Positions 56,373 to 64,000 of a stretch of 64,000 nt of DNA are shown here, piece by piece (position 1 is the stretch's first letter; each line of letters starts with the position of its first letter). The position numbers were made by a program, and so were the translations under genes. Under the pieces are notes generated by a model. It was not told the origin of the DNA. It saw only the letters and a program-made list of their open reading frames with translations, and ran no database searches. This stretch comes from Gammaproteobacteria bacterium (GTDB lineage Bacteria; Pseudomonadota; Gammaproteobacteria; Steroidobacterales; Rariloculaceae). The stretch spans positions 1 to 64,000 of the forward strand of contig JAJDVG010000061.1 in assembly GCA_022826245.1 (NCBI GenBank). The letters run 5' to 3'.

Positions 56373-57350
56373 ATGGGAGAGTTCCTCGCCGAATTCGGCC
56401 TGTTCCTGGTTCAGCTCGTGACCGTACTCGTGCTCGTGGCGATCGCGGTCGTCTTCGTCACCGCATCGGCGCGGCGCTCGGCGCGTCCCGAAGGCATCGC
56501 GGTCAAACATCTGAACAGACAGTTCGAGGACACGGCGAACGCCGTCAAGCGCGTCGTGCTCGGCAAGGACGCGTTCCGCAAGGAACTCAAATCGACGAAG
56601 AAGCGGCGCAAGAAGCGCAAGCGCGGCAAGGACGAAGAGCGCAACAGGATTTTCGTGCTCGACTTCAAGGGCGATCTGCGCGCGTCGGCGACAGCATCGC
56701 TGCGTCAGGAGATTTCCGCCCTGCTCGCCGTAGCGAAGGACGGCGATCGGGTCCTGCTGCGGCTTGAGAACACAGGCGGCACCGTACACGAGCATGGTCT
56801 TGCGGCCTCGCAACTATTGCGCATCAAGCGGCGCGGACTTCCCCTGCTGATCGCGGTCGACAAGGTTGCGGCGAGCGGCGGCTACCTCATGGCCTGCGTG
56901 GCCGACCGGCTGATGTCGGCCCCGTTCGCGATCATCGGTTCGATCGGCGTGCTCGCGCAGTTACCGAATTTCCATCGTCTGCTCGAGGACAAGGGCATCG
57001 ATTTCGAGCAGATCACGGCCGGCAAATACAAGCGCACGTTGACGCTGTTCGGCGAGAACACGCCCGAAGGCCGCACGAAGCTCCGGGAGGAGATCGAGGA
57101 CATCCACGAACTCTTCAGGAACGAGATCGCCGAACACCGGCCCCAGGTCGAACTCGACCGCGTGGCCACGGGCGAGCACTGGTACGGAACGCGGGCGCTC
57201 GAGCTGAAGCTCGTCGACGAGATTCGCACGAGCGACGATTTTCTCGCCGAAGCGGCCGAGGAGAACGATCTGTACCAGATCAGGTTCAAGCGGCGCCGTA
57301 CGTTTCCCGAGCGGCTGCGCGCTGGCGCGGAGAGTCTGCTCAGGGGTTGA
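56373..57350 (+). CDS. sohB: SohB-type S49 peptidase
   Basis: 325 residues: N-terminal membrane helix (LVTVLVLVAIAVVFVTA), a lysine/arginine-rich linker, then an S49 serine peptidase domain with nucleophile in VAASGGYLMA and general-base lysine in GKYKRTL. The usual RLES-PGG oxyanion strand reads RLENTGGTV. Likely an inner-membrane protease facing the periplasm. Its end overlaps the convergent oxoprolinase gene by 11 bp. Confidence 0.92.
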   Translation: MGEFLAEFGLFLVQLVTVLVLVAIAVVFVTASARRSARPEGIAVKHLNRQFEDTANAVKRVVLGKDAFRKELKSTKKRRKKRKRGKDEERNRIFVLDFKGDLRASATASLRQEISALLAVAKDGDRVLLRLENTGGTVHEHGLAASQLLRIKRRGLPLLIAVDKVAASGGYLMACVADRLMSAPFAIIGSIGVLAQLPNFHRLLEDKGIDFEQITAGKYKRTLTLFGENTPEGRTKLREEIEDIHELFRNEIAEHRPQVELDRVATGEHWYGTRALELKLVDEIRTSDDFLAEAAEENDLYQIRFKRRRTFPERLRAGAESLLRG

Positions 57351-60300
57351 GCGGCTTGCCGTAGCCCCCGCCGCCGGGGGTCTCGATCACGATGCAATCC
57401 CCGGCGCCGAGCCTGAATTCGGCTGCCGCCGGAAGCAGCTCGACGGAACCCGTAGCGCGTACGATGCGGTTTTTCCCCATCGCGCCGTCCCTGCCGCCCG
57501 CAAGGCCGAACGGCGCGATACGGCGGCGGTTGGACAGGATTGCGCCCTGCATCTCATGCAGCGATTCGATCTCCCGGATGACGCCGTCGCCGCCTCGATG
57601 CCCGCCGTCGCCGCCCGATCCCTCGCGGACCTCGAAACGCCGCACGCGAACCGGGTAACGCCATTCGAGGACCTCGGGATCGGTCAGCCGCGAGTTGGTC
57701 ATGTGGGTGTGCACGGCGCTTGCGCCTTGGAAGCCGGGGCCCGCGCCCGCGCCTCCGCAGATGGTCTCGTAGTATTGATGGCGCTCGTCGCCGAACGTGA
57801 AGTTGTTCATCGTGCCTTGCGCTGCGGCGGAGGCGCCGAGAGCGGCAAGCAGCGCGTCGGTGATGCACTGCGAGGTCTCGACGTTTCCGGCGACGACCGC
57901 CGCCGGATGGCGCGGGCTCACGAGGCTGTCGGCCGGCAGGCGAATCGTGAGCGGCTTCAGGCAGCCTTCGTTGAGCGGAATCGCTTCGGCGACCAGCGTC
58001 CTGAATACGTAGAGCACGGCCGCGCGCGCGACTGAGGCCGGCGCATTGAAATTGCCGGGACTCGCGGCGCTCGTGCCCGTGAAGTCGATGACGGCTGAGC
58101 GGCTCTGGCGGTCGATCGCGATCGTCACGACGATGCGTTCACCGGAGTCGAGTTCGAGCGACCAGCTTCCGTCGTGCAGCGCCGCGATCGCGTCGCGCAC
58201 GCATTCCTCCGCGTTTCTCTTGATATGCCCCATGTAGGCGTGCACGACGTCGACGCCGAAGCGCTCGACCATCCTTCCAAGCTCCGAGATGCCCTTGGTA
58301 TTCGCCGCGATCTGGGCCTTGAGGTCGGCGATGTTGCGCTCGGGATTGCGCGCCGGCCAGGCCGAGCCGGCGAACTCGGCCCTGACTTTCGATTCGTGGA
58401 ACCGCCCGCCGCGGACGATCCGCACATTGTCGAGCACCACGCCTTCCTCCTCGATCGAACGGCTCGTCGCCGGCATCGAGCCCGGCGTGATGCCGCCGAC
58501 ATCGGCGTGATGGGCGCGGTTCGCGACCACGAACCTTAGTTGCCTGCCATCCGCATCGAACACGGGAGTGACGACGGTGATATCCGGCAGATGGGTCCCG
58601 CCGTTGTAGGGCGCGTTCAGCATCCACGCGTCACCCGGCCGCATATCGGCCGCATTGGCTTCGACTACGGTGCGCACGCTGTCGCCCATCGAGCCGAGGT
58701 GCACGGGCAGATGCGGCGCGTTGGCGATGAGTTCGCCCGCGCCGTCGAACACGGCGCAGGAGAAATCCACGCGCTCCTTGATGTTGACCGAGTGCGCCGT
58801 GTTGCGCAGCACGACGCCCATCTGCTCGGCGATATGCATGAACAGGTTGTTGAACACTTCGAGCATGATCGGATCGCACTGCCGGCCGATGCGCTCGTGC
58901 CCGGCGCGCGGTTTCGCCCGGCCGAGCACGAGGTAGCCGCGCGCGTCGACTTCGGCGCGCCAGTCGGGCTCGATGACGGTCGTGGCGTTGGCTTCAACGA
59001 TGATCGCAGGGCCCGGGATCGCCGCAGCCGCGGTCAGCGCGCCGCGCTCGTATACCGGGGCCTCGATCCACGTCCCCGCCATGAAGACCCGGGCGTCGGC
59101 AACCGGCTCGATCGCGCCGCGGCCCGCGAGGCGCCCCGGTTCGCCTGGGCTGGGCGTCACGCCGACGGCTTCGACCTCGATCGATTCGACGACGACCGTC
59201 TCGTCAGCGACGACGAAGCCGAAATGGCGCTCGTGCGTCCGTCTGAACGCGGCGAGCGTCTCGCCGATCGGCACGCCGGGTTGCCAGGCGACCGGCAGCG
59301 TGCTGTCGGAACCGTGGATCTTGAGGAACAGCCGCGATTCGAGATCGATACGTTCGATTGGAACGCGCTGGTTTTCGATTTCCGCCCTGGCTGCGTCGCC
59401 GAGCGTCGCCCTCAGCTTTTCGAGGCGTGCAAGACAGGCGGCGTCGAACTCGGTTTCGACGGCGCGCTGCCTTAGCGTACGAAGGTCCGCGACCCCCATC
59501 CCGTAAGCCGACAGCACGCCGGCGAGCGGATGGATCAGTACCGTGTCGATGCCGAGCGCGTCGGCGACCTGACAGGCGTGCTGGCCGGCCGCGCCACCGA
59601 AGCACGACAGCGCGAATCCCGTGACGTCGTGGCCGCGCTGCACGGAAATCTGCTTGATGGCGTTCGCCATGCGCTCGACGGCGATGCGCAGGAACCCCGC
59701 CGCGAGTGCCTCGGGCGAGATACGCTCGCCGCTCGCCTCGGCAAGGCGTGCGGCGAGCGCCGCGAACTCGCCGGCCGGCCGCGCCGCGTCGATCGTTTCG
59801 TCGGCATTCGGCCCGAACGTGGCCGGGAAGAACTCGGGCTGAATCCTGCCGAGAAACACGTTCGCGTCCGTTACGGTCAACGGGCCGCCGTTGCGGTAGC
59901 AGGCCGGGCCCGGGAATGCGCCGGCCGATTCGGGGCCGACCTGCAGCCTCCCGGACGCGAACCTGAGGATCGAGCCGCCGCCGGCTGCGACCGTGTGGAT
60001 GCGCATCATCGGCGCCGCGATGCGTACGCCGGCGATGACGGCCGCCGATGTCCGTTCGTAGCGTTCGTCGAACAGCGAGACATCGGTCGAGGTCCCGCCC
60101 ATGTCGAAGCCGATGACCCGGGGATAGCCCGCCGCGGCTGCCGACGTCGCCATGCCGACGACGCCGCCGGCCGGGCCCGAAAGCACGCAGTCCTTGCCGC
60201 GGAAATGCCGCGCCTCGATCAGGCCGCCATGGCTCTGCATGAAGAGAACCGCCGCGCCGCCGGGACGTTCTTGCAGTCCCGATGACAGCGTGTCGATGTA

Positions 60301-60966
60301 GCGCTTGAGTACCGGCGTGAGGTAGGCGTCGACGAGCGTGGTATCGCCGCGCGGCACGATCTTCATGAGCGGGCTGATCCGATGCGACACCGAGACCTGG
60401 CCGAAGCCGATGCGTTCGGCGATCTCGGCAACGCGCCGTTCATGCCGGGGAAACGCGTAGCCGTGCAGGAGCACGACGGCGACGCTGTCGAATCCCGCCT
60501 CGCGGGCGGCTTCGAGATCCGCCGTGACGCGGTCCTCGTCGAGCGGCATGATGACTTCGCCGTCGGCGGCGAGGCGTTCGCGGGCCTCGATGACGCGGCC
60601 GTAGAGCATTTCCGGCAACTCGATGTCGAGCGCGAAGATGTCGGGCCGCTGCTGGGTACCGATCCGGATTGCGTCCTTGAGGCCCGCCGTCGTGACGAGC
60701 ACCGTCGGTTCGCCGCGCCGCTCGAGCAGCGCGTTCGTACCGACCGTCGTGCCCATTCTGATCGAGACGGGAGCGTCCGGCGCCGGCGCGGCATCGAGAA
60801 AGTGCTCGATGCCGGCGAGTGCCGCGTCGCTGTAACGGTTCGGATTGTCCGACAGCAGCTTGACGGCGCCGAGCGTCCCGTCCGGCGCGACCGCAACGAT
60901 GTCGGTGAACGTCCCGCCGCGGTCGATCAGAAACTGCCAGGCCGGGTGCTGTGTCGACTCCGTCAA
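57340..60966 (-). CDS. 5-oxoprolinase / hydantoinase A-B fusion
   Basis: 1208 residues. The N-terminal half is HyuA-like (FLIDRGGTFTDIVAVAPDG; GMTTSVGTNALLERRG-type GTTVGTNALLERRGEPTVL; IGFDMGGTSTDVSLFDERYE); the C-terminal half, from about 690, is HyuB-like (DPIMLEVFNNLFMHIAEQMG; PGDAWMLNAPYNGGTHLPD). Fusion of both subunits is typical of ATP-dependent 5-oxoprolinase, which opens 5-oxoproline to glutamate. TTG start at 60966 lies 7 bp after the EF-G-like stop, so the two genes are co-transcribed. Confidence 0.9.
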   Translation of the reverse strand: MTESTQHPAWQFLIDRGGTFTDIVAVAPDGTLGAVKLLSDNPNRYSDAALAGIEHFLDAAPAPDAPVSIRMGTTVGTNALLERRGEPTVLVTTAGLKDAIRIGTQQRPDIFALDIELPEMLYGRVIEARERLAADGEVIMPLDEDRVTADLEAAREAGFDSVAVVLLHGYAFPRHERRVAEIAERIGFGQVSVSHRISPLMKIVPRGDTTLVDAYLTPVLKRYIDTLSSGLQERPGGAAVLFMQSHGGLIEARHFRGKDCVLSGPAGGVVGMATSAAAAGYPRVIGFDMGGTSTDVSLFDERYERTSAAVIAGVRIAAPMMRIHTVAAGGGSILRFASGRLQVGPESAGAFPGPACYRNGGPLTVTDANVFLGRIQPEFFPATFGPNADETIDAARPAGEFAALAARLAEASGERISPEALAAGFLRIAVERMANAIKQISVQRGHDVTGFALSCFGGAAGQHACQVADALGIDTVLIHPLAGVLSAYGMGVADLRTLRQRAVETEFDAACLARLEKLRATLGDAARAEIENQRVPIERIDLESRLFLKIHGSDSTLPVAWQPGVPIGETLAAFRRTHERHFGFVVADETVVVESIEVEAVGVTPSPGEPGRLAGRGAIEPVADARVFMAGTWIEAPVYERGALTAAAAIPGPAIIVEANATTVIEPDWRAEVDARGYLVLGRAKPRAGHERIGRQCDPIMLEVFNNLFMHIAEQMGVVLRNTAHSVNIKERVDFSCAVFDGAGELIANAPHLPVHLGSMGDSVRTVVEANAADMRPGDAWMLNAPYNGGTHLPDITVVTPVFDADGRQLRFVVANRAHHADVGGITPGSMPATSRSIEEEGVVLDNVRIVRGGRFHESKVRAEFAGSAWPARNPERNIADLKAQIAANTKGISELGRMVERFGVDVVHAYMGHIKRNAEECVRDAIAALHDGSWSLELDSGERIVVTIAIDRQSRSAVIDFTGTSAASPGNFNAPASVARAAVLYVFRTLVAEAIPLNEGCLKPLTIRLPADSLVSPRHPAAVVAGNVETSQCITDALLAALGASAAAQGTMNNFTFGDERHQYYETICGGAGAGPGFQGASAVHTHMTNSRLTDPEVLEWRYPVRVRRFEVREGSGGDGGHRGGDGVIREIESLHEMQGAILSNRRRIAPFGLAGGRDGAMGKNRIVRATGSVELLPAAAEFRLGAGDCIVIETPGGGGYGKPLNP

Positions 60967-60973
60967 AATGCGC

Positions 60974-63031
60974 CTAGTCGTCGGCCTGCGGTTTGTAGTC
61001 CTTCTCGAGCGCTTTCTGCACGATGGGCGGAGCCGTCTGGTAATGATCGAACTCCATCGAGAAGCTGCCCTCGCCGCCCGTCAGGGACTTGAGCGTCGCC
61101 TGGTAATCGCCGAGCTCCGCGAGCGGAACCTGGGCCTGGATCGTGGAGCGGTTGCCGGTCAGCGAATCGCTGCCCGCGATACGCCCGCGGATGCCTGACA
61201 GGTGTCCCGTGATGTCGCCGACGTACTCGTTCGGTGTCGTGACCTCGATCCGGGCGATCGGCTCGAGCACGATCGCGTTCGCTTTGGAGATCGCGTCCAT
61301 GAATGCCTTCTTGCCGGCCGCAACGAAAGCGACTTCCTTGGAATCCACGGGGTGATGCTTGCCGTCGTAGACGATCACCCGCAGGTCCTGCATCGGATTG
61401 CCGCTGACGGCGCCCTCGGTCAGGACCTGCCTGACGCCCTTCTCGACAGCCGGGATGAACTGGCCGGGAATCGTGCCGCCGACGACCTTGTTGACGAACT
61501 CGAAGCCCCCGCCGCGCTCCATGGGCTCGATCTTCAGGTAGACCTCGCCGAACTGGCCTGCGCCGCCGGTCTGTTTCTTGTGCCGGTGGTGTCCTTCGGC
61601 GTTGCGCGTCACGGTCTCGCGATAGGCGATCCTGGGCGGGCGGGTCGAGACTTCGACGCCGAACTCGTCCTTCATGCGCTCGAGCAGCAGTCTGAGGTGA
61701 TATTCGCCCATCCCGCGCAACACCGTTTCGTTGGCTTGCGCGTTGAACTCGAGCTTCAGGCTCGGGTCCTCGGCGGTGAGCTTGTGCAGGGCGTCGGAGA
61801 GCTTCTTCTCCTGGCCGCGCTGGCTGAGTTCGAGCGCCACTCCGTGCATCGGCGCCGGGATGTTCCCGGACAGCAGCCGCAGCGAGTCCTCGTCGTGACT
61901 GGCGTGCAGCACATCGTCGAACTGGATGTCCTCGATCTTCGACACCGTGCAGATGTCGCCCGGGCCGGCGGTCGAAACTTCCTCGAGGTTCTTGCCCTGC
62001 ATGCGGTACAGGTGCGCAAGCTTGATGGCCTTGCGCCGGTCGCCGACGTAGATCTGGTCGCCCGTTTTCAATTGCCCCTGATGGATCCGAAACGCGGCGA
62101 GCCGGCCGACATAGGGGTCTACCGTGACCTTGAACACGTGGCCGACGAAGTTGCCGTTCTGCGCCGCGGGGTCGATCCGGAACGCGCTGTCGTCGGCGTC
62201 GCCGAGCGTGAACTCCGCCGGATTGCCTTCGCCCGGGTTCGGCATGAGTTGCGAGAAGACGCGCAGCAACTGCCGGAGTCCCGCGCCGGTTTCGGCGGAC
62301 ACGAAGCAGACCGGAATCAGGTGGCCCTGCCGCAAGGCGCGCTCGAACGGTTCGTGCAGTTCTTCCAGGGCGATGTCTTCGCCCTCGAGGTACTTTTCCA
62401 TGAGGTCGTCATCGAGTTCGACAATCTGGTCGATGATTTCGGTGTGAGCGGCGTCGACGGAGGAGAAATCCGGTGTTTCGTCGGCAGGTTCGAAGAAACA
62501 GTCCGCCACGGCCTGACCCTGGCGCGCCGGCAGGTTGAGCGGCAGGCATTCGCGTCCGAACGTCTCCCTGATCCGCGCAAGCACCGCTTCGAGATCCGCA
62601 TCCGGTGCGTCGATCCGGTTGACGATGATGAGCCGGCAGAGTTTGCGGGCGGCGGCCGCGTCCATGACGCGCTGGGTGACGAACTCGATGCCGCTGTGCG
62701 CGTTGACGACCACGGCGGCGGTCTCGACGGCCGGCAGCACCGCGAGCGTCCTGCCGAGAAAGTCGGGATAACCCGGCGTATCGAGCAGGTTGACGGATAC
62801 CTCCTCGTGTTCGAGGTGACACAGGCTCACGTCGAGCGAGTGCTGCAGGCGTTTTTCCTGATCCGTGAAATCGCAGACGGTCGTGCCCTTGTCGACGCGT
62901 CCCGCGTTGCGGATCGCGCCGGCTTTGAGGAGCAGGGCTTCGAGCAGGGTTGTCTTGCCCGAGCCCGCGTGACCGACGACGGCGATGTTGCGGACGCTTG
63001 CCGCGTCATGGAGTTTTTGCGCTTGACTCAC
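60974..63031 (-). CDS. EF-G-like translational GTPase
   Basis: 685 residues with all five EF-G domains. P-loop GHAGSGKTT (20-28), switch 2 DTPGYPDFLGR in place of the usual DTPGHVDF, and the base-specificity motif reads NRID instead of NKxD. C-terminal domain KAFMDAISKANAIVLEPIAR and IRGRIAGSDSLTGNRSTIQA. The altered motifs match a subfamily of EF-G-like proteins separate from the main FusA; role may be under stress or in ribosome recycling. GTG start at 63031 has AAGGA seven bases upstream. Confidence 0.9.
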   Translation of the reverse strand: MSQAQKLHDAASVRNIAVVGHAGSGKTTLLEALLLKAGAIRNAGRVDKGTTVCDFTDQEKRLQHSLDVSLCHLEHEEVSVNLLDTPGYPDFLGRTLAVLPAVETAAVVVNAHSGIEFVTQRVMDAAAARKLCRLIIVNRIDAPDADLEAVLARIRETFGRECLPLNLPARQGQAVADCFFEPADETPDFSSVDAAHTEIIDQIVELDDDLMEKYLEGEDIALEELHEPFERALRQGHLIPVCFVSAETGAGLRQLLRVFSQLMPNPGEGNPAEFTLGDADDSAFRIDPAAQNGNFVGHVFKVTVDPYVGRLAAFRIHQGQLKTGDQIYVGDRRKAIKLAHLYRMQGKNLEEVSTAGPGDICTVSKIEDIQFDDVLHASHDEDSLRLLSGNIPAPMHGVALELSQRGQEKKLSDALHKLTAEDPSLKLEFNAQANETVLRGMGEYHLRLLLERMKDEFGVEVSTRPPRIAYRETVTRNAEGHHRHKKQTGGAGQFGEVYLKIEPMERGGGFEFVNKVVGGTIPGQFIPAVEKGVRQVLTEGAVSGNPMQDLRVIVYDGKHHPVDSKEVAFVAAGKKAFMDAISKANAIVLEPIARIEVTTPNEYVGDITGHLSGIRGRIAGSDSLTGNRSTIQAQVPLAELGDYQATLKSLTGGEGSFSMEFDHYQTAPPIVQKALEKDYKPQADD

Positions 63032-63163
63032 TGAATATCCTTGGCTGTTGTTGGTCTTGCGACAGGTATTGTGGGGACCGCATATCGTAGCAACTCGCCA
63101 TCAACGCACAAGTCCCGGAAGTTTTCCATGGATTTGTCTTGTGAAACAGTATGTTATCAATAC

Positions 63164-64000
63164 CTACCGCGTGCCGGGCCGCGCGTCGGCGCCGTGGATC
63201 GGCTCGGCGTGGCCGAGCAGCAGCCGCAAGCCGACGAAAGCCGGTACCGGCTCGGTGATGACGCGGGTCGGGATCGATGCAAGGTATTCCTCGTATCTGC
63301 CCTTCGCCAGGAAGCGCTTGCGAAAGCCCGATTCGGCGAGCAGGTCGACCATCCGGGGGACGATGCCGCCGGCGATGTAGACACCGCCCCTGGCGCCCAG
63401 CGTCAGGGCGAGATCTGCCGCGACAGTACCGAGAAAGGCGAAGAACATGCTCAGCGTATCGCCGGCGAGCCGGTCGCCGGCGCGCGCGAGCTTCGTCACA
63501 TCAGGCGCTGACGGCGGCGGCACATCGCGGCCGGCAAGCTCGGCAAGCGTCGCATACAGCCGCGCGAGACCCGGCCCGGAAAGCACCCGTTCTCCCGAGC
63601 AATGGCCGGTGCGGTTCCGGATGAGTTCCACCGCCGCGGCTTCTTCGGGCGTTGCCGCGGCCAGCGTGACGTGACCGCCTTCCGAGGCCACGGCCGTCCA
63701 GCCGGCGGGCGAGGGGACAACGCTCGCGACGCCGAGGCCCGATCCGGGCCCGAGGACGACGAGCGGGCAGCCCGGGACGGATTGTCCGCCGCCGATCTGC
63801 GTGTAGTCGGATTCCGCAAGCGCGGGCAGCCCGCGGGCGACAGCGGCGAAGTCGTTGAGGATGAGCAGTTCCCCCACGTTCAGCGACTCGGCAAGCCGGG
63901 CTCGGGAGAATCGCCAGCCGTTATTGAGCATCTCGAGTTCGTCGCCGATCACGGGCGCCGCAACGGCGAGTGCCGCACGGCCCGGCCGGCCGAGCGAAAG
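63164..64000 (-). CDS. glk: Glucokinase (Glk family), cut by window edge
   Basis: The visible C-terminal 278 residues show GRAALAVAAPVIGDE, NNGWRFSRARLAESL, LILNDFAAVARGLPAL, LGPGSGLGVASVVPS (sugar/phosphate loop), TAVASEGGHVTLAA, GVYIAGGIVPRMVDLL. This is the E. coli-type Glk family; the enzyme phosphorylates glucose with ATP. The N-terminus lies beyond 64000. The family call is firm. Confidence 0.93.
   Translation of the reverse strand, partial: LSLGRPGRAALAVAAPVIGDELEMLNNGWRFSRARLAESLNVGELLILNDFAAVARGLPALAESDYTQIGGGQSVPGCPLVVLGPGSGLGVASVVPSPAGWTAVASEGGHVTLAAATPEEAAAVELIRNRTGHCSGERVLSGPGLARLYATLAELAGRDVPPPSAPDVTKLARAGDRLAGDTLSMFFAFLGTVAADLALTLGARGGVYIAGGIVPRMVDLLAESGFRKRFLAKGRYEEYLASIPTRVITEPVPAFVGLRLLLGHAEPIHGADARPGTR

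Noticed and set aside
63164..64000. Truncated glucokinase as a pseudogene
   Set aside because: The frame stays open to the window edge and conserved motifs are intact, so the gene is simply cut by the edge.

Overview
The window is GC-rich, densely coded chromosomal DNA with no rRNA, tRNA, phage or CRISPR that I can see. Its content points to a gammaproteobacterium, probably an uncultured marine or sediment lineage. The supporting genes are a complete Mla phospholipid-transport set, SohB, LipA, glucokinase, a MoxR/DUF58/DUF4381/VWA/BatD operon, TonB-dependent receptors, DUF6152 proteins and a DUF1552/DUF1592/ankyrin trio. One block (about 32.7-39.4 kb) looks more like gene sets I associate with alphaproteobacteria and may have been acquired. 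The lineage is an inference; I could not search databases.

Layout. 1-6 kb: start of a TonB-dependent receptor gene cut by the window edge, then a leftward operon of an ankyrin-repeat protein, a DUF1592-type cytochrome-like protein and a Tat-exported DUF1552 protein, closed by a perfect hairpin. 6-13 kb: an NhaC-type antiporter, a DUF5916 gene with an internal deletion, a bactofilin with a small partner, and two long DUF6152 proteins. 13-17.2 kb: mlaA facing the mlaFEDCB operon. 17.3-25.5 kb: a PQQ-type sugar dehydrogenase, then a lipoprotein plus TonB-dependent receptor pair behind a four-repeat Pho-box-like array, an atypical Nramp-like transporter and an FkbM methyltransferase. 25.6-32.7 kb: a class C serine hydrolase, a creatininase-family protein, a VapBC pair, citramalate synthase and three secreted proteins of the DUF6152 kind.

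32.7-40.9 kb is the most unusual part. GTP cyclohydrolase II with a degenerate N-terminal RibB-like domain and a RibD-type reductase diverge from a 54-bp gap. Beside them lie a leftward operon (zinc-type dehydrogenase, pyruvoyl-tetrahydropterin-synthase-like protein lacking catalytic residues, glycosyltransferase, methyltransferase) and a divergent CDP-alcohol phosphatidyltransferase plus FMN-binding glutamate-synthase-like gene. Together they look like a pathway from GTP to a modified, glycosylated, possibly lipid-linked pyrimidine or pterin. I know of no characterised product for this set.

Just downstream (40.9-41.3 kb) two related elements lie in opposite orientation. Each has a similar core of about 105 nt enclosed by perfect inverted arms, but the arms of one are unrelated to those of the other. 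A second repeat family (64-nt hairpins near 30.2 and 43.8 kb) supplies or touches the stop codons of the genes it abuts.

41-64 kb: an HpaB-type flavin hydroxylase, an SCO1/SenC protein, an SMP-30-like lipoprotein, the MoxR-Bat operon, glyoxalase I, a Uma2-family protein, an OmpA/DUF4398 protein, lipoyl synthase, SohB, a 5-oxoprolinase/hydantoinase fusion, an EF-G-like GTPase, and a glucokinase cut by the right edge.
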